DNA of 64,000 nt from Semisulcospira habei (taxonomy: Eukaryota > Mollusca > Gastropoda > Semisulcospiridae). Below the pieces are notes generated by a model. The model worked only from the letters and a program-made list of their open reading frames with translations, was not told the DNA's origin and ran no database searches. Below, one piece after another: positions 18,750 to 29,451 of the stretch; the stretch's first letter is position 1; every line of letters starts with the position of its first letter. The position numbers and the translations under genes are program-made. Location: NCBI GenBank assembly GCA_036245525.1, contig BTPG01000006.1, forward strand, positions 70,743,464-70,807,463. The letters run 5' to 3'.

Positions 18750-18949
18750 TACATTTGCACAGTCCATCGCCTCCGGAGCAGAAACGCAGCGGCCGTTTAC
18801 AGACTTGAAAGGACATGAGAGATCTTCAGTAAACAAGGCCACTAGTGACACGCTATCGAAAGGAATTTCTCATGGGTGGGGTGGAACGCGTATGGGTCTT
18901 ATTGATCGCGGAGATCCCATCTTGATTGAACTGAACGGAACTGAATAGA

Positions 18950-19869
18950 GCTTACCTGAATTCTCTCAAGGTCGGCCATTTTCTCTTAGTAAGGCCTACG
19001 ACTCGGCTCTATGCCCGTGCTCGTTCCGAGGCTTTTCAAGACGATATGCTTACATTATCTGCTGTCGAAAGCCGCTGACAATTCAATGCAAGACGAAGCG
19101 ATCACGTGATGCGCAACTGGGGTTCGTCTGCTAGAGCCGCCATTTTGTGCAGCAGATATAGCAGATAATTGCAATCGCCTGTCAACGTGGACGGTTTTTA
19201 CAAGACAGAGTCGTCAGAAAAAGACATCACTGAAATTAAAACCGCAGGAGTTGTTGGAGAGATCGGAAGTCAGCTTGAATTTAGCAGTGTCGGCGAAAAG
19301 GCAGTCTCAGCAACTCAATGAGAATAAGTTATTTGTGAAAATACATATTTAGTACACAGCTATATGAAGAAATCAATTATCAGACGCTAAATCAGTGCGT
19401 CAGTCCAAAACGACAGGCGCTGACAAGGTGATTTGCATATAATTATAATAAGCTCAGTTTATTCCTATGTCCCAGTACGTCAGAGGGTAAAGCACGCAGA
19501 CTAAATCACACGTATTTTGAGGCCGTCACCGGCGCGGGTTCAACCCCCCCCCCTCCCCCCCCCCCCCCCCCGCCTTTTCTTCCACGGTGTTATTTTGTTT
19601 GTTTGTTTATTTCTTTCTGTCTTTATTCTTTTATTATTTTTATTATTTATTTTGCTTCATTACCAATTAATTAATTAATCAATTAATTTATTTGCCCTTG
19701 CTGTTTGTTTGTTTATGTGTTTGTTTTGCTCCTCGTGCCACTGATCTTTAGAATTGCTGGCTATCCTATTCCTTGATACGCTTTTTTCTCAAAACATTAT
19801 AAATTCCCCTGTGGAAGAACACATTTGAGGTCAATGATTTTCTTTCCCACTGGCACCTAGTCATTATTT
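18950..19869. other. No gene seen
   Basis: Non-coding. Holds a poly-C tract (19,546-19,572) and AT-rich low-complexity sequence. Confidence 0.5.
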
Positions 19870-20101
19870 TAAGACAAACAAGATGGGATGAACCATAACC
19901 CACAAAGTATATGAGAGCTGTCTTTGCTGTAATGGGTCTCTACCTATTGTCTGTGACTTGATTTTTACTGTTTTTTTCTGAAAAGAATTAATTTTTACTG
20001 AAGAAGTTGAAAGGGTACAAAGCTGTCTAACGAACTCATCCAATGTCTTTCTCCAAACTAGCTATATCGGGTCACCTAAATGCTTTTCTGAAAGCGTGAC
20101 G

Positions 20102-20181
<80 letters not shown>
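20102..20181. repeat. (TG)n microsatellite
   Basis: About 40 uninterrupted TG units, located inside the dispersed repeat unit. Confidence 0.98.
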
Positions 20182-20183
<2 letters not shown>

Positions 20184-20213
20184 GTCTGTGCATGCGCGCA
20201 AACTCCAAACATT

Positions 20214-20277
20214 TCCAAGAGACATAGATCCTCATGCGCTCTCCGGGCGCATGAGGATCTATGCCTCTTGGAGATGT
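20214..20277. repeat. Family C palindrome, copy 2
   Basis: Near-perfect stem: CCAAGAGACATAGATCCTCA and TGAGGATCTATGCCTCTTGG around GCGCTCTCCGGGCGC. Confidence 0.9.
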
Positions 20278-20399
20278 GTGAATGTCTGTGGGAAAGAGAG
20301 AGCGCGGCGCGATCTAGAGAGAATTACAATCCAGACCAAAAAGGTGACTGCCAAAATTACGTCATATTTACAATCTAGACCCAAAAGGTGACTTACAAA

Positions 20400-22045
20400 A
20401 GCACATCTCCAAGACAGTCAAAGAGATGATTGTTCAAGGAGAGCTTCCTTCAACAGCTAATCTCCTCATAAAAAAGCGGCCTAAGGAACATAACTTTTAC
20501 CTTCTGCCCAAAATTCACAAACTCAACAATCCCGGCCGCCCCATAGTGTCAGCCTGCAACTGTACCACGGAACACATCTCTGAAAACCTGGACATCATCT
20601 TCCAACCCTTTGTCCAGTCTCTACCTACCTACATTAAAGACACCAACCATGCTCTAGAGATCATAGACCAAGTCAGAAACAACTTTTCAAACCTGAACTG
20701 TTGTTTTCCCTTGATGTTACTTCACTATATACTGTCATACCGCACAATGACGGCCTCAATGCACTTGCATACTTCCTCAACCAAAGAAGTCATAAACAAC
20801 CTCCTACTCATACACTTCTACGTCTGGCTGAATTGGTTCTCTCTCTTAACAGTTTCACCTTTGATGTCGTCACCTTCGCTCAGTGCAGTGGCGTAGCGAT
20901 GGGCACAAAAACGGGACTCAGCTATGCTTGCCTCTTCATGGGTTTCCTTGAGCAACAAATACTTCAGCAATACACCGGGTCTGTCCCTGAGATGTATACA
21001 CGCTACCTCGATGACGGTATAGGAGCTACACACATGACCCAAGCTGCACTTTTAGACTTCATTCATTTCGTGCAGAACTTCCACCCATCCATCAAATTTT
21101 ACATACGCTATCTCAGCTACTTCAGTCGAGTTTCTGGACATGAACACGGAATGTTGAAAACTTCAATACATTACAAACCTACCGACTCACATTCCTACCT
21201 CGACTACCGCTCTTCGCACAACCCCAAAACTAAGAACAGCATCGCATATTCCCAGTTTCTTCGGCTGAAAAGAATCTGTTCCGAAGACTCAGATTTTGAT
21301 GTTCAATCCAATGAAATGGCTGGATTTTCCATCGACAGACATTACCCACATATTGTTGTTCAAGGATCTCTCCAAAAGGTACAAAAACTTAGTCGCGCGA
21401 ATACACTGCAGACTAAACGTACCGCTGATAGTGACAAGCCTATCGTCACCATGATCTACCATCCCCACACCAATCCGGTTCGTAAAATACTTTTTTTTTA
21501 AACTGGGGTCCTTTGTCATCCAGCAAAGAGTCTGCTGCTATATTTTCTGAACCTCCGTTGGTGGCTTTCAAGACGGATATTAATTTACGGGACATGCTTG
21601 TTCGCTCTACTCTCAAGCCTCGTCATACAACCAGACCCTCCGGCTCCTCACCTTGCAATGTTCCTAATTGCAAGACGTGTCCTTTTATTTGCCCTTCCAC
21701 CATGGTGAATGATCCACGTTACAAATTCAACATAGATACTTCACGTGGTTACCAACGTGATTTACGTCATCTCCTGTGTGAAATGCGGCCTACTCTATGT
21801 TGGAGAGACGGAGAGAACCATCAACGACCGTTTCAAAGAACATCTTCAGTCGGTCAAGTACCAATATAAACGACCGGTCGGACGACATTTCAACCAGGCC
21901 GACCACTCCGTCTCGGACATTCGGGTTAAAGGCCTCTGGCTTATGCAAGCCCGTAATGTCTGGGCCAGGAAAGACCGAGAAAATTTTCTGATTCATAAAC
22001 TGGGCACTGTGGCGCCACTCGGGATGAATATGAAAGATTAACATT
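20400..22045 (+). pseudogene. Penelope-like retroelement: reverse transcriptase and GIY-YIG endonuclease, decayed
   Basis: Three frames share the homology. Frame 1 (20,426-20,700) reads NFYLLPKIHKLNNPGRPIVS, the PLE RT start. Frame 2 (20,701-21,501) gives LFSLDVTSLYTVIPH-type sequence (partly out of frame), GVAMGTKTGLSYACLFMG and catalytic YLDD in TRYLDDG. From 21,513 comes PCNVPNCKTCPFI, a Cys-rich linker. Then 21,745-22,041 has VIYVISCVKCGLLYVGETER, the GIY-YIG endonuclease core, and RFKEHL. At least two frameshifts and no N-terminal part mean it is a dead, 5'-truncated copy. It appears to lie within the dispersed repeat whose other copy is at 38,160-39,850. Confidence 0.88.
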
Positions 22046-22389
22046 TTTACCTTGTCTGTGTCATTCTTATCTGCTAACTGTACCTTTACCTTACTGTGTC
22101 GCTTCTGTTTGACTACTCACTAACCAGATAGGTGAGGCTGGCGCTGGTTGAAATGTACACATCCCATGGGGACTTTCTCAGCGTTGGCCGAACGATCGGT
22201 TGGATCCCTTGCCCTTGCCTGTCGGGCGCCCGGTCGACGGCCCACTGAGTGGTGCGCGGGTGTGGGGCGGGGCGATCGTGTGCATCCCTTGGTGATGCTT
22301 GTGGTCGTCATGTTGCGTGCCTGTGTGTTTTTCTGTGGGCTGGTGGGTGCCTGTTGGGTGGGGCTGGTGGCTCTGGTGGTTGTGTCTCC

Positions 22390-22512
<123 letters not shown>

Positions 22513-22608
22513 CCTCACACACACGCATTTACTGTTTGCTCGCTCCTGCGCGCGCTTACACACGTTCTTGTCTCTCGTGTTCAGTTTCTCTCCGAGTCTC
22601 TCTCTTAT

Positions 22609-22985
22609 GAGTTTTTCGTTGAGGTCACTTTTATTTATTTTTTCCGCACTTTTGTTCTTCCTTTTCTTTTATTTTATTTTACGTCACCTCCTTCAGTTGC
22701 CACATTCCTTCTGCGAATGAAGATAAGTAGCGGCTGATCTATCTGTTTGTTTGTCTATTTTGACAAAGGGTATTTATCAGAAATATTAATAAATAAGTTT
22801 TTCGTTGACGTCACTTTTTTTTTCTGCACTTTTGTTCTTCCTTTTCTTTTATTTTACGTCACCTCCTTCAGTTGCCACATTTCTTCTGCAAATGAAGATA
22901 AGTAGTGGCTGATCTCTCTGTTTGTTTGCCTATTTTGACAAAGGGTATTTACCCGAAATATTAATAAATTGTGTTGTACCCGTCT
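22609..22985 (+). repeat. Tandem duplication of a ~185-bp segment
   Basis: GTTTTTCGTTGA.GTCACTTT..., TTGTTCTTCCTTTTCTTTTA, CACCTCCTTCAGTTGCCACA, GAAGATAAGTAG.GGCTGATC and GACAAAGGGTATTTA occur twice in the same order (units about 22,609-22,797 and 22,798-22,985) with few differences. Confidence 0.9.
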
Positions 22986-23655
22986 TTTCTAAGCGTGTTT
23001 CTTTGTCCGTTGGGTACTTCTTTGTCATATTTACAGTATTATGTCAATGGCTGCGTGGTGACGGAGTTGCCTCTTACACATCACCTCCACTGTCTGACTA
23101 TCTATAGAAGTCAAGGTTTAATACTGTGTTAATTCTTTTCTGAAATGAATTAATTTTTACTAAAGAAGTTGAAAGAATACAAAGCTGGCTAACGAACTCA
23201 TCCAATGTCTTTCTCCAAACTAGCTATATGCAAAAGTTCAAGTAAATTCGACAAAAATTACGGACGGACTCTAACCTGGGTCAACCGACTTCCTATAAAC
23301 GGTTGTTTAAGTCTTCAACGAGACATTAAGTTACAATGTGCTCGCAGGCTCTCTTAGCCACTCACTTATAAAAGTATTTCGCCGAGTTTCAAGCTTGTGT
23401 GTACAGACATATCGGAGATTCTCTTGTTTACATGCATACGCACATACATACATACGCACATACGGCGCTTCGCGCCAAATGTACGTTCAGCAGCAAGTTT
23501 AGCGTAACTAGACATGACGTAATTTTTTATCTTGTTACTTCAATTGTCTGAGGTTTAGCCTGCCCGCCTTTGACATCATGGTCATGCTATTAAATTCGCC
23601 CGACCGCGCCCATCCTAAAAAGTCCCTTCGGTAAATGGAAGGGACTTAAAAAGTC
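22986..23655 (+). repeat. Unclassified dispersed repeat, copy 1 (right part)
   Basis: Corresponds to 39,240-39,850: GCGTGGTGACGGAGTTGCCT, AAGTCAAGGTTT, CCAACCGACTTCCTATAAACGG-type blocks, GCGCCAAATGTACGTTCAGC, GCCTGCCCGCCTTTGACATC and CCTAAAA.GTCCCTTC. Both copies end in a short GTCCCTTC / GAAGGGAC inverted repeat. No ORF. Confidence 0.8.
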
Positions 23656-23754
23656 ACCGTTTTCAAATTGTGTCATACTTTTTTATAAGAATGTTTCATT
23701 GCGAAATGAAGCGTGCAAGAAACCCCTCCCCATCTATTAACACAGTCTACTCCA

Positions 23755-23957
23755 GGACCAAACTCCCCAAATTTCGAATTAGTTCTCAGAGAGACTGTAT
23801 TACAATTCTGGAGACAGATCGAGCATGATGCAATGTAGTTCAAGGGTGGTGCCAGAATAGCTTGGCGCCTATGGGCGCCAAGCTATTCTGGCGCCACACT
23901 TGAATTATCATGCTCGATCCATGTCTTGCTGTGGTGTGTCGGGGCTGAATGAGTTAA
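23755..23957. mobile_element. Foldback element, family A, copy A3
   Basis: Arms GTTCAAGGGTGGTGCCAGAA and partner around TTGGCGCC TATG GGCGCCAA. Outer arms read GATCGAGCATGAT / ATCATGCTCGATC. Ends GGGGCTGAATGAGTTAA. Confidence 0.85.
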
Positions 23958-24481
23958 TAAATCGATGACGTACAGCCGTACAAGGGTTAAAAAACTTTTT
24001 GTTTTTAGAAGAGTGTCGTACTACAGTTTTGGAACTGTTTTAAAACCTCTATTAACCAAACAGTGTTTAATGTTAAAATTGTTTTAATTTACAAGCGTGT
24101 TGTCCACCTAGGCCCAAGACTCCTGTGTAGTGCCGGATATCGTTCCTATTGTCGTCTTCTCCCTTCGCTCAAACATTCCTTTCCTTCCCCCAAACAGAAA
24201 GCTGAAGTACGAAAATATTTTCTCTATCAGTAGTATTACACCTTTGGGAACATTATCTGTGTTTCTCTGGCCTATCATTACATAGGAAAATTGACCATCC
24301 AAGCATATTTTCCCCGAGTTCTAAGTTTGCGGCTACTAGTTTTCACCGGCTGTTTCTATCGCACAAAATGACCGACTGCAGACGACGCGCGTAACGACGC
24401 TGACTGTGTGACGTCACTTGAATTCAAGCAATTATCTGCTGTGGAATGCGGCTGACGGGGTAGAGTTCGTTTGTTTCACTC

Positions 24482-24943
24482 TTAACTCATTCAGCCCTGA
24501 CGCACTACAGCAGGAGATAGGTCAACCATGATAATTCAAGGGTAATAATACCGGTTATTATATAGGCGCTTTTCCCAATTCTGGGAATCGGCTCAAAGCG
24601 CCGCGAACTGAACCCAACACGCACGCTCACGTGACACACACAAATACACACTGAAGACAAACACAGTACAAGACAAACACAGGACATTCACGTGGTGCGA
24701 AGGATCAGCTCAACTACTGAGGTTTCGGAAATTTTGATCGCTTGTATTTAAAATTTTATAAAGTGGCCTGGAACCGGTACCACAGTGGGTAGTGCCAGAT
24801 TAGCATGGCGCTTGTCTGCGCCAAGCTAATCTGGCACTACCCTTGAATTATCATGGTCATTATCATCTCCTACAACAGGTGCATAGTCGTTAGATGACGC
24901 CTCCAAAATTTGGGAAATACCTGCGTCGGGCAGAATGAGTTAA
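24482..24943. mobile_element. Foldback element, family A, copy A4, interrupted by a SINE tail
   Basis: TTAACTCATTCAGCCCTGAC at the left and GCAGAATGAGTTAA at the right are the usual inverted ends. The left arm stops at AATTCAAGGG (24,540) and resumes at GGGTAGTGCCAGATTAGC (24,788) after a SINE-derived insert. Core and right arm are otherwise complete. Confidence 0.85.
24541..24787 (-). mobile_element. SINE body/tail without tRNA head, inserted in foldback A4
   Basis: Matches, on the minus strand, the body of the SINE at 26,148-26,625: GGCCACTTTA, TACAAGCGATCAAAA, GCGCTTTGAGCCGATTCCC-type sequence and the 3' stem GCGCCTATATAATAACC with short TAATAAT tail. The tRNA-derived head is missing, so it is 5'-truncated. 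Confidence 0.8.
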
Positions 24944-25395
24944 ATGTACCCATTGCATTTGTATGCATTTGCACACATCTTGTGCAGGTAATCACATGCG
25001 TCTTTCACTCTTAAATATATCAATTGCATTTGCACGCATTTGCACACATCTTGTGCAGGTAATCAAGCGCGTCTAAGAACAGTTCAATCGTATTTACAGT
25101 CCTATAAACAACCACTCATGTTTGCTTTCCCTCAGCACCTTTACGTAACTCAAATTTTCCCCAGACACGCCGCACGCCTGGGTCTTGTTGTTGCCGGGAA
25201 TACAAGCACGGGTGCAAGTATGTTCAGTGCAAATGCACTAGGTACATTTATAAATGCGCCCACCGAACTCTGCCCTATGACCTCATTGAAATGCGGGGAA
25301 GCGTACTTTGATAAAGATGACTTCCTGGTTGGGGTTGTTCGATACGACTTGGGAACGTTCAGTTTTCCAGGAAGATGTAACGTGGATATAAATCG

Positions 25396-25522
25396 GTCTC
25401 AGTAAGAGGTTTAGAACCTCATGAGCCATTGAGCCCCTGCAATCGCGGGAGCTCATTAGGATCTATGTCTCTTGCACATGGATAGCGTTCATTTATTCTC
25501 AGGGGCAGTGAAGGGATTAATT
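25396..25522. mobile_element. Foldback element, family B, copy 4 (decayed)
   Basis: AAGAGGTTTAGAACCTCATG to CTCATTAGGATCTATGTCTC with core GAGCCCCTGCAATCGCGGGA, then CACATGGATAGCGTTCA and an end near AGGGATTAA. Confidence 0.65.
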
Positions 25523-25701
25523 GTCAGGAAGGATTCGCGAGATTTGGGGGGAAAAAATTGTCACAAAGCACTTAATTGAAGTCGAAGGATGTACAAGAGC
25601 CCGATCCGTGATATCCACTCCATTGTCACAAAGTAAAAATAAGAAAACGTCATCGGGGCCTGGACGGTCGCAGTGGGCCCGCGCTGTTCATATTAATGAG
25701 C

Positions 25702-25874
<173 letters not shown>

Positions 25875-26147
25875 CGACTTTTTGACGCACGCCAACAGAA
25901 AACCACAGAAGATAATATATGTAGAAATGAAATCATACCATTTTTATTAAAAGCAAAATTTACAATGCTATCATGTCTTTGAAATTGGCTATAAAACAAC
26001 TCATTGTAACAACTCATTTTCTCCTACGAAATCACTGCAAAATAATGATAATAAAAAAGAAAAGAACACACTATATTAGAAAGTGCCTTGCTGAGAGAAC
26101 AAGTCTAAAATAACACATTCGAGCTATAGCGCATGCTGATAAATGGC

Positions 26148-26559
26148 AACTGCGGTCCGTGGCGCAGTGGTTAAGGCGCCTGTCACCAATGCCAAAGGTG
26201 CGAGGTTCGAAAACGGGTTCCGGCATGGGAGTTTTCTCCTCTTGAGTGTCACCGTTAATTCGGGCGGGCCGTCGGGGGTTCTTTCTCCGGGTACTCCGGT
26301 TCTTCCACCCCCCTCCCACCCCCCCCCCACCCCCCACACTTTGGTACCGGTTTCAGGCCACTTTACAAATTTCAAATACAAGCGATCAAAAATCTCTGTA
26401 ACTTTAGTAGCTGAACTGGCCCTTCGTCTGTCATGTACTGTGTTTGCCTTCGGTGCGAAATCCGTGTCTGTCACGTGAGTGTGCGTGTTGGGTTTCAGTT
26501 CGCGGCGCTTTGAGTCGATTCACCCAAAAATTGAGAAAAAGCGCATAGGATAATTCCGG

Positions 26560-26625
<66 letters not shown>
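26148..26625 (+). mobile_element. tRNA-derived SINE, full length
   Basis: The head (26,150-26,215) has pol III boxes: A box TGGCGCAGTGGTTAAGG and B box AGGTTCGAAAAC. The body follows: a poly-C stretch, TTTCAGGCCACTTTACAAAT, ATACAAGCGATCAAAA, CACGTGAGTGTGCGTGTTGG and GCGCTTTGAGTCGATTC. It ends in the stem GCGCATAGGATAATTCCGG and a (TAA)n tail from 26,563. Body copies occur at 24,541-24,787, 53,518-53,745 and 63,050-63,275. Confidence 0.85.
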
Positions 26626-26971
26626 TGTGCATGGTTATTCCTCACATATCTTGAACGTTTAATTTTGTACGAGACGCGCTTTGAGCGTGGTAAATGACAC
26701 CACCCTGTGAATTATGACTTACTATTAATGATTAATGGCATGCCTTTGGCGTAACACTTTTCCCTCACAAATGATATTACAGTGACTTCCTATCAATCTA
26801 CTGACGCTGACTAAACAATGACGTCATTATTCAGTTATGACAATGACATCATATCATATCATTGACAGTGACGTGAAAGATATTTGACGTCATATGCATC
26901 CATTGACAGTGAAGACGTTCATTAATCTTTGGACGTTAAAGTAACAATAACACGATATTTATCTGTTGCGT
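26626..26971. other. No gene seen
   Basis: Non-coding sequence downstream of the arylsulfatase stop, with several TGACGTCA-like and AATGACGTCAT motifs (26,818-26,900) and no obvious AATAAA close to the stop. Confidence 0.4.
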
Positions 26972-27144
26972 TTAACACCATCCTGGAGTCCAAACCCCGC
27001 CCCAATTCTTGGGGTTTCCCTTGGGGTCTGGTGGAGCGTTCTGTGGTGGGACCCCAGACTGTATCCACTGCTGGAGCCGGTTCATCATGAACGTCATCAT
27101 GTCGGGCTCTGTCCCGGACAGGTCGTTACGCTCCTCAGGATCCA
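26972..27144 (-). CDS. Arylsulfatase-like terminal exon
   Basis: Encodes DPEERNDLSGTEPDMMTFMM, then NRLQQWIQSGVPPQNAPPDP and a final GGVWTPGWC followed by TAA. The 'DP.E..DLS' start and 'NP...GGVW.PW' end are typical of arylsulfatase B C-termini. Confidence 0.92.
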
Positions 27145-27186
27145 CTGAAATGAAAAACAGGCATTAGCAGTCATAAGTCATGCGAT

Positions 27187-27400
27187 ACTGAAGAGCGAAA
27201 GAAATGCGACATTTTAGGAATCATCGGAAACACTTTAGTGTTTCCTCAGATAGTCCCACTCGGGGAGTACGCCACATGCATACTTCTATTCAAATGAGGT
27301 GCAAATAGCATCTCATTTAAATAGAGGTATGCTTGTAAGCATCTGGTTTGAACAGAAGCGCACTTGTGGCTTACCCCAGAGTGGGAGTACTCCCGCAAAA
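27187..27400. repeat. Composite palindromic elements (family F half-copy plus a second inverted repeat)
   Basis: AAATGCGACATTTTAGGAAT and CATCGGAAACACTTTAGTGTTTCC form half of the family F hairpin. Directly after it, CCCACTCGGGGAGTACGCCA and CCAGAGTGGGAGTACTCC flank ATGCATACTTCTATTCAAAT / ATTTAAATAGAGGTATGC as a second inverted repeat. Confidence 0.65.
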
Positions 27401-27495
27401 GGCGCCGGCTGTTAAAGGGGCCGGGAGTAAAATATTTTCTTTCCAACATCAGAAAAAAAATGGTAGCATGAAAAGTCTGGACCCCGCCCCCGAAA

Positions 27496-27592
27496 TTAAC
27501 ACATGGGGTGTCGGTAGCGGTTTTAGTCGCGATGATTCCTTTTTTTCGGAATTATCGCGACTAAAACCGCTACCGACACCCAGAGGGTTAAT
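27496..27592. mobile_element. Foldback element, family D, copy 1
   Basis: TTAA at both ends. Near-perfect 30-nt arms start GGGTGTCGGTAGCGGTTTTA and meet around TTCCTTTTTTTCGGAA. A second copy lies at 46,679-46,770. Confidence 0.9.
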
Positions 27593-27655
27593 TTACCGAG
27601 GACATAACGGGCTCTTGTCAAATCAAATGAGTGGCATGCAGATTTTGTTTTCTAA

Positions 27656-27718
27656 AAAAAAAAAAAATTGGATTGGGGGGGGGGGGGTGGGGGGGGGGGG
27701 GGGGGGGGCGGGGGGAGG
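27656..27718. repeat. Poly-A and poly-G tracts
   Basis: A run of A (27,653-27,667) followed by broken G-runs to 27,716. Low complexity. Confidence 0.95.
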
Positions 27719-27924
27719 CGAGTTATTTTGTTGTTGCTGTTGTATTGCTGTCGCTACTTTCACATATAGAAATAATATAAAAAAGAGGGTGGGGGTGGGT
27801 GGGGGGAAACCCAAAACAAAAACAAATTAGAACAAAATGAACACGCACTCACACTTTAAATAGACACTAGCTCGCACCATGTAGGCACATTCTTAACACA
27901 AAACACACACGCACATACACAAAC

Positions 27925-27925
<1 letters not shown>

Positions 27926-27990
<65 letters not shown>
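27926..27990. repeat. (CA)n microsatellite
   Basis: About 32 CA units. Confidence 0.97.
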
Positions 27991-27993
<3 letters not shown>

Positions 27994-28171
27994 TACATAC
28001 ATGGGCTACACATATAAGACAACAGCCAACATTTGCAGGAAGCATATCCAGACAAGCTAATCCTGATATGCTACCTGGAAAAGATGGGTCTTCAAATGTT
28101 TTTTGATAGTCATCAGGGTAAGGGGTAGACGAACAGTGGAAGTGAGTTCCATAGTGGTGAATAGAAGATTT

Positions 28172-28225
28172 TTAACTCATTCGAGACGTGCCGCATCCGG
28201 ATGCAACACATCTCGAAATTGTTAA
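28172..28225. repeat. Minimal TTAA-bounded palindrome
   Basis: TTAACTCATTCGAGACGTG and CACATCTCGAAATTGTTAA enclose CCGCATCCGGATGCAA. It is 54 bp, with TTAA at each end. Confidence 0.7.
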
Positions 28226-28352
28226 CACTTTTAAAACTAATAATGGCCTTCCTAGCTATCTTTTGGGAGGCGCCAAACAATGTATGTATTTCAGCTGTAG
28301 GAGATAGATCGAACATGATAGTTCATCATAATCATCATCATCCTTTACGTAC

Positions 28353-28464
28353 CTGATGGCAGTGCTGTTAAGGATGGTGTCGATATTGTAGACAAACTCG
28401 TCACGATTACTGGGGCCTCAGTTAGACAGCATGTCCCACTGGTTCACCCCGTCTATCTTGCTGT
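28353..28464 (-). pseudogene. Arylsulfatase-like exon 12 with in-frame TGA
   Basis: Encodes DSKIDGVNQWDMLSN, then TGA at 28,418-28,420 (CGA in a working copy would give Arg), then GPSNRDEFVYNIDTILNSTA. This is the 'DG.D.W..L' and 'R.E..YNID' region. Splice sites are intact. The next exon does not fit its phase, so one family exon is also missing here. Confidence 0.88.
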
Positions 28465-28671
28465 CTGCAAGGTTGAATAAAGACAGAAATATTAACAGTG
28501 TCATCGTCTACGTACAACGGACACCGCCCACCTTCTCCCTCAGCCACCAGCTCTTTCAAAAGAAGAATCAAGAACGACCGAGGCCTCGTATTAAGTAAAG
28601 TTCAAAACAGTATTCGAGACAATTCAACTTCCATCTCCCCCCCCCCCCCTCACAACTCCCTCCCCCCCCCC

Positions 28672-28894
<223 letters not shown>

Positions 28895-29024
28895 GCAGTT
28901 TTCCCACCAGTTAAATGGCCTTTGTCACTCAAACTGACATGCCTCGCCACAGTAATTCTTGGACATCGGCTTTAGCTGGCCCGAGGACCTTGTGCTCAAT
29001 GGGTGGGCTTTGTTTATTACTCAC

Positions 29025-29083
29025 CAGGTTGTACGCCAGCCAGATGTAGGATGGTGGGAAACCAATCCACTGCGTGCATCATC
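29025..29083 (-). CDS. Arylsulfatase-like exon 11
   Basis: Encodes MMHAVDWFPTILHLAGVQP, the 'H..DW.PT...LAG' block. Acceptor AAATTTCAG, donor GTGAGT. Confidence 0.9.
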
Positions 29084-29261
29084 CTGAAATTTAGTAGCAC
29101 AATTATTCATGTGGTTTGGGAGAGAGTAAGGACCAGTGCAATTCATATTGTACTATATTCAGGTTAGTAACATAAACATTGAAACATCACTTCAACATTG
29201 CGGAACATTTTGGTAAATTAAAAAAAATGATATAAATGCAATATGCAATATGCAATATAAT

Positions 29262-29336
29262 AATAATAATAATACATGGTATTTATATGGCGCATTTCTC
29301 ATATTTATAATATAACTTAATGCGCAGGCGAAAACG

Positions 29337-29406
<70 letters not shown>

Positions 29407-29420
29407 ACACACATACACAA

Positions 29421-29451
<31 letters not shown>

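Larger units (their letters stand above)
19870..20400 (+). repeat. Unclassified dispersed repeat, copy 1 (left part)
   Basis: Shares AAGATGGGATGAAC, GAGAGCTGTCTT, GAAAAGAATTAATTTTTACTG, GGTACAAAGCTG and CTCCAAACTAGCTATAT with 38,160-39,430. Internal order: conserved lead, (TG)40 at 20,102-20,181, family C hairpin 20,214-20,277, then GAGAGAGAGCGCGGCGCG and AATTACG. The Penelope-like sequence starts where it ends. Confidence 0.75.

Noticed and set aside
19484..19545. Possible tRNA gene (GGTTCAACCCC B-box-like)
   Set aside because: No convincing A box or cloverleaf arms, and it runs into a poly-C tract. Possibly a decayed SINE head.
26972..28464. TGA codons as selenocysteine in the sulfatase
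   Set aside because: Both TGAs replace Arg codons (CGA) at positions with no cysteine in the family, and no SECIS-like context was noticed.
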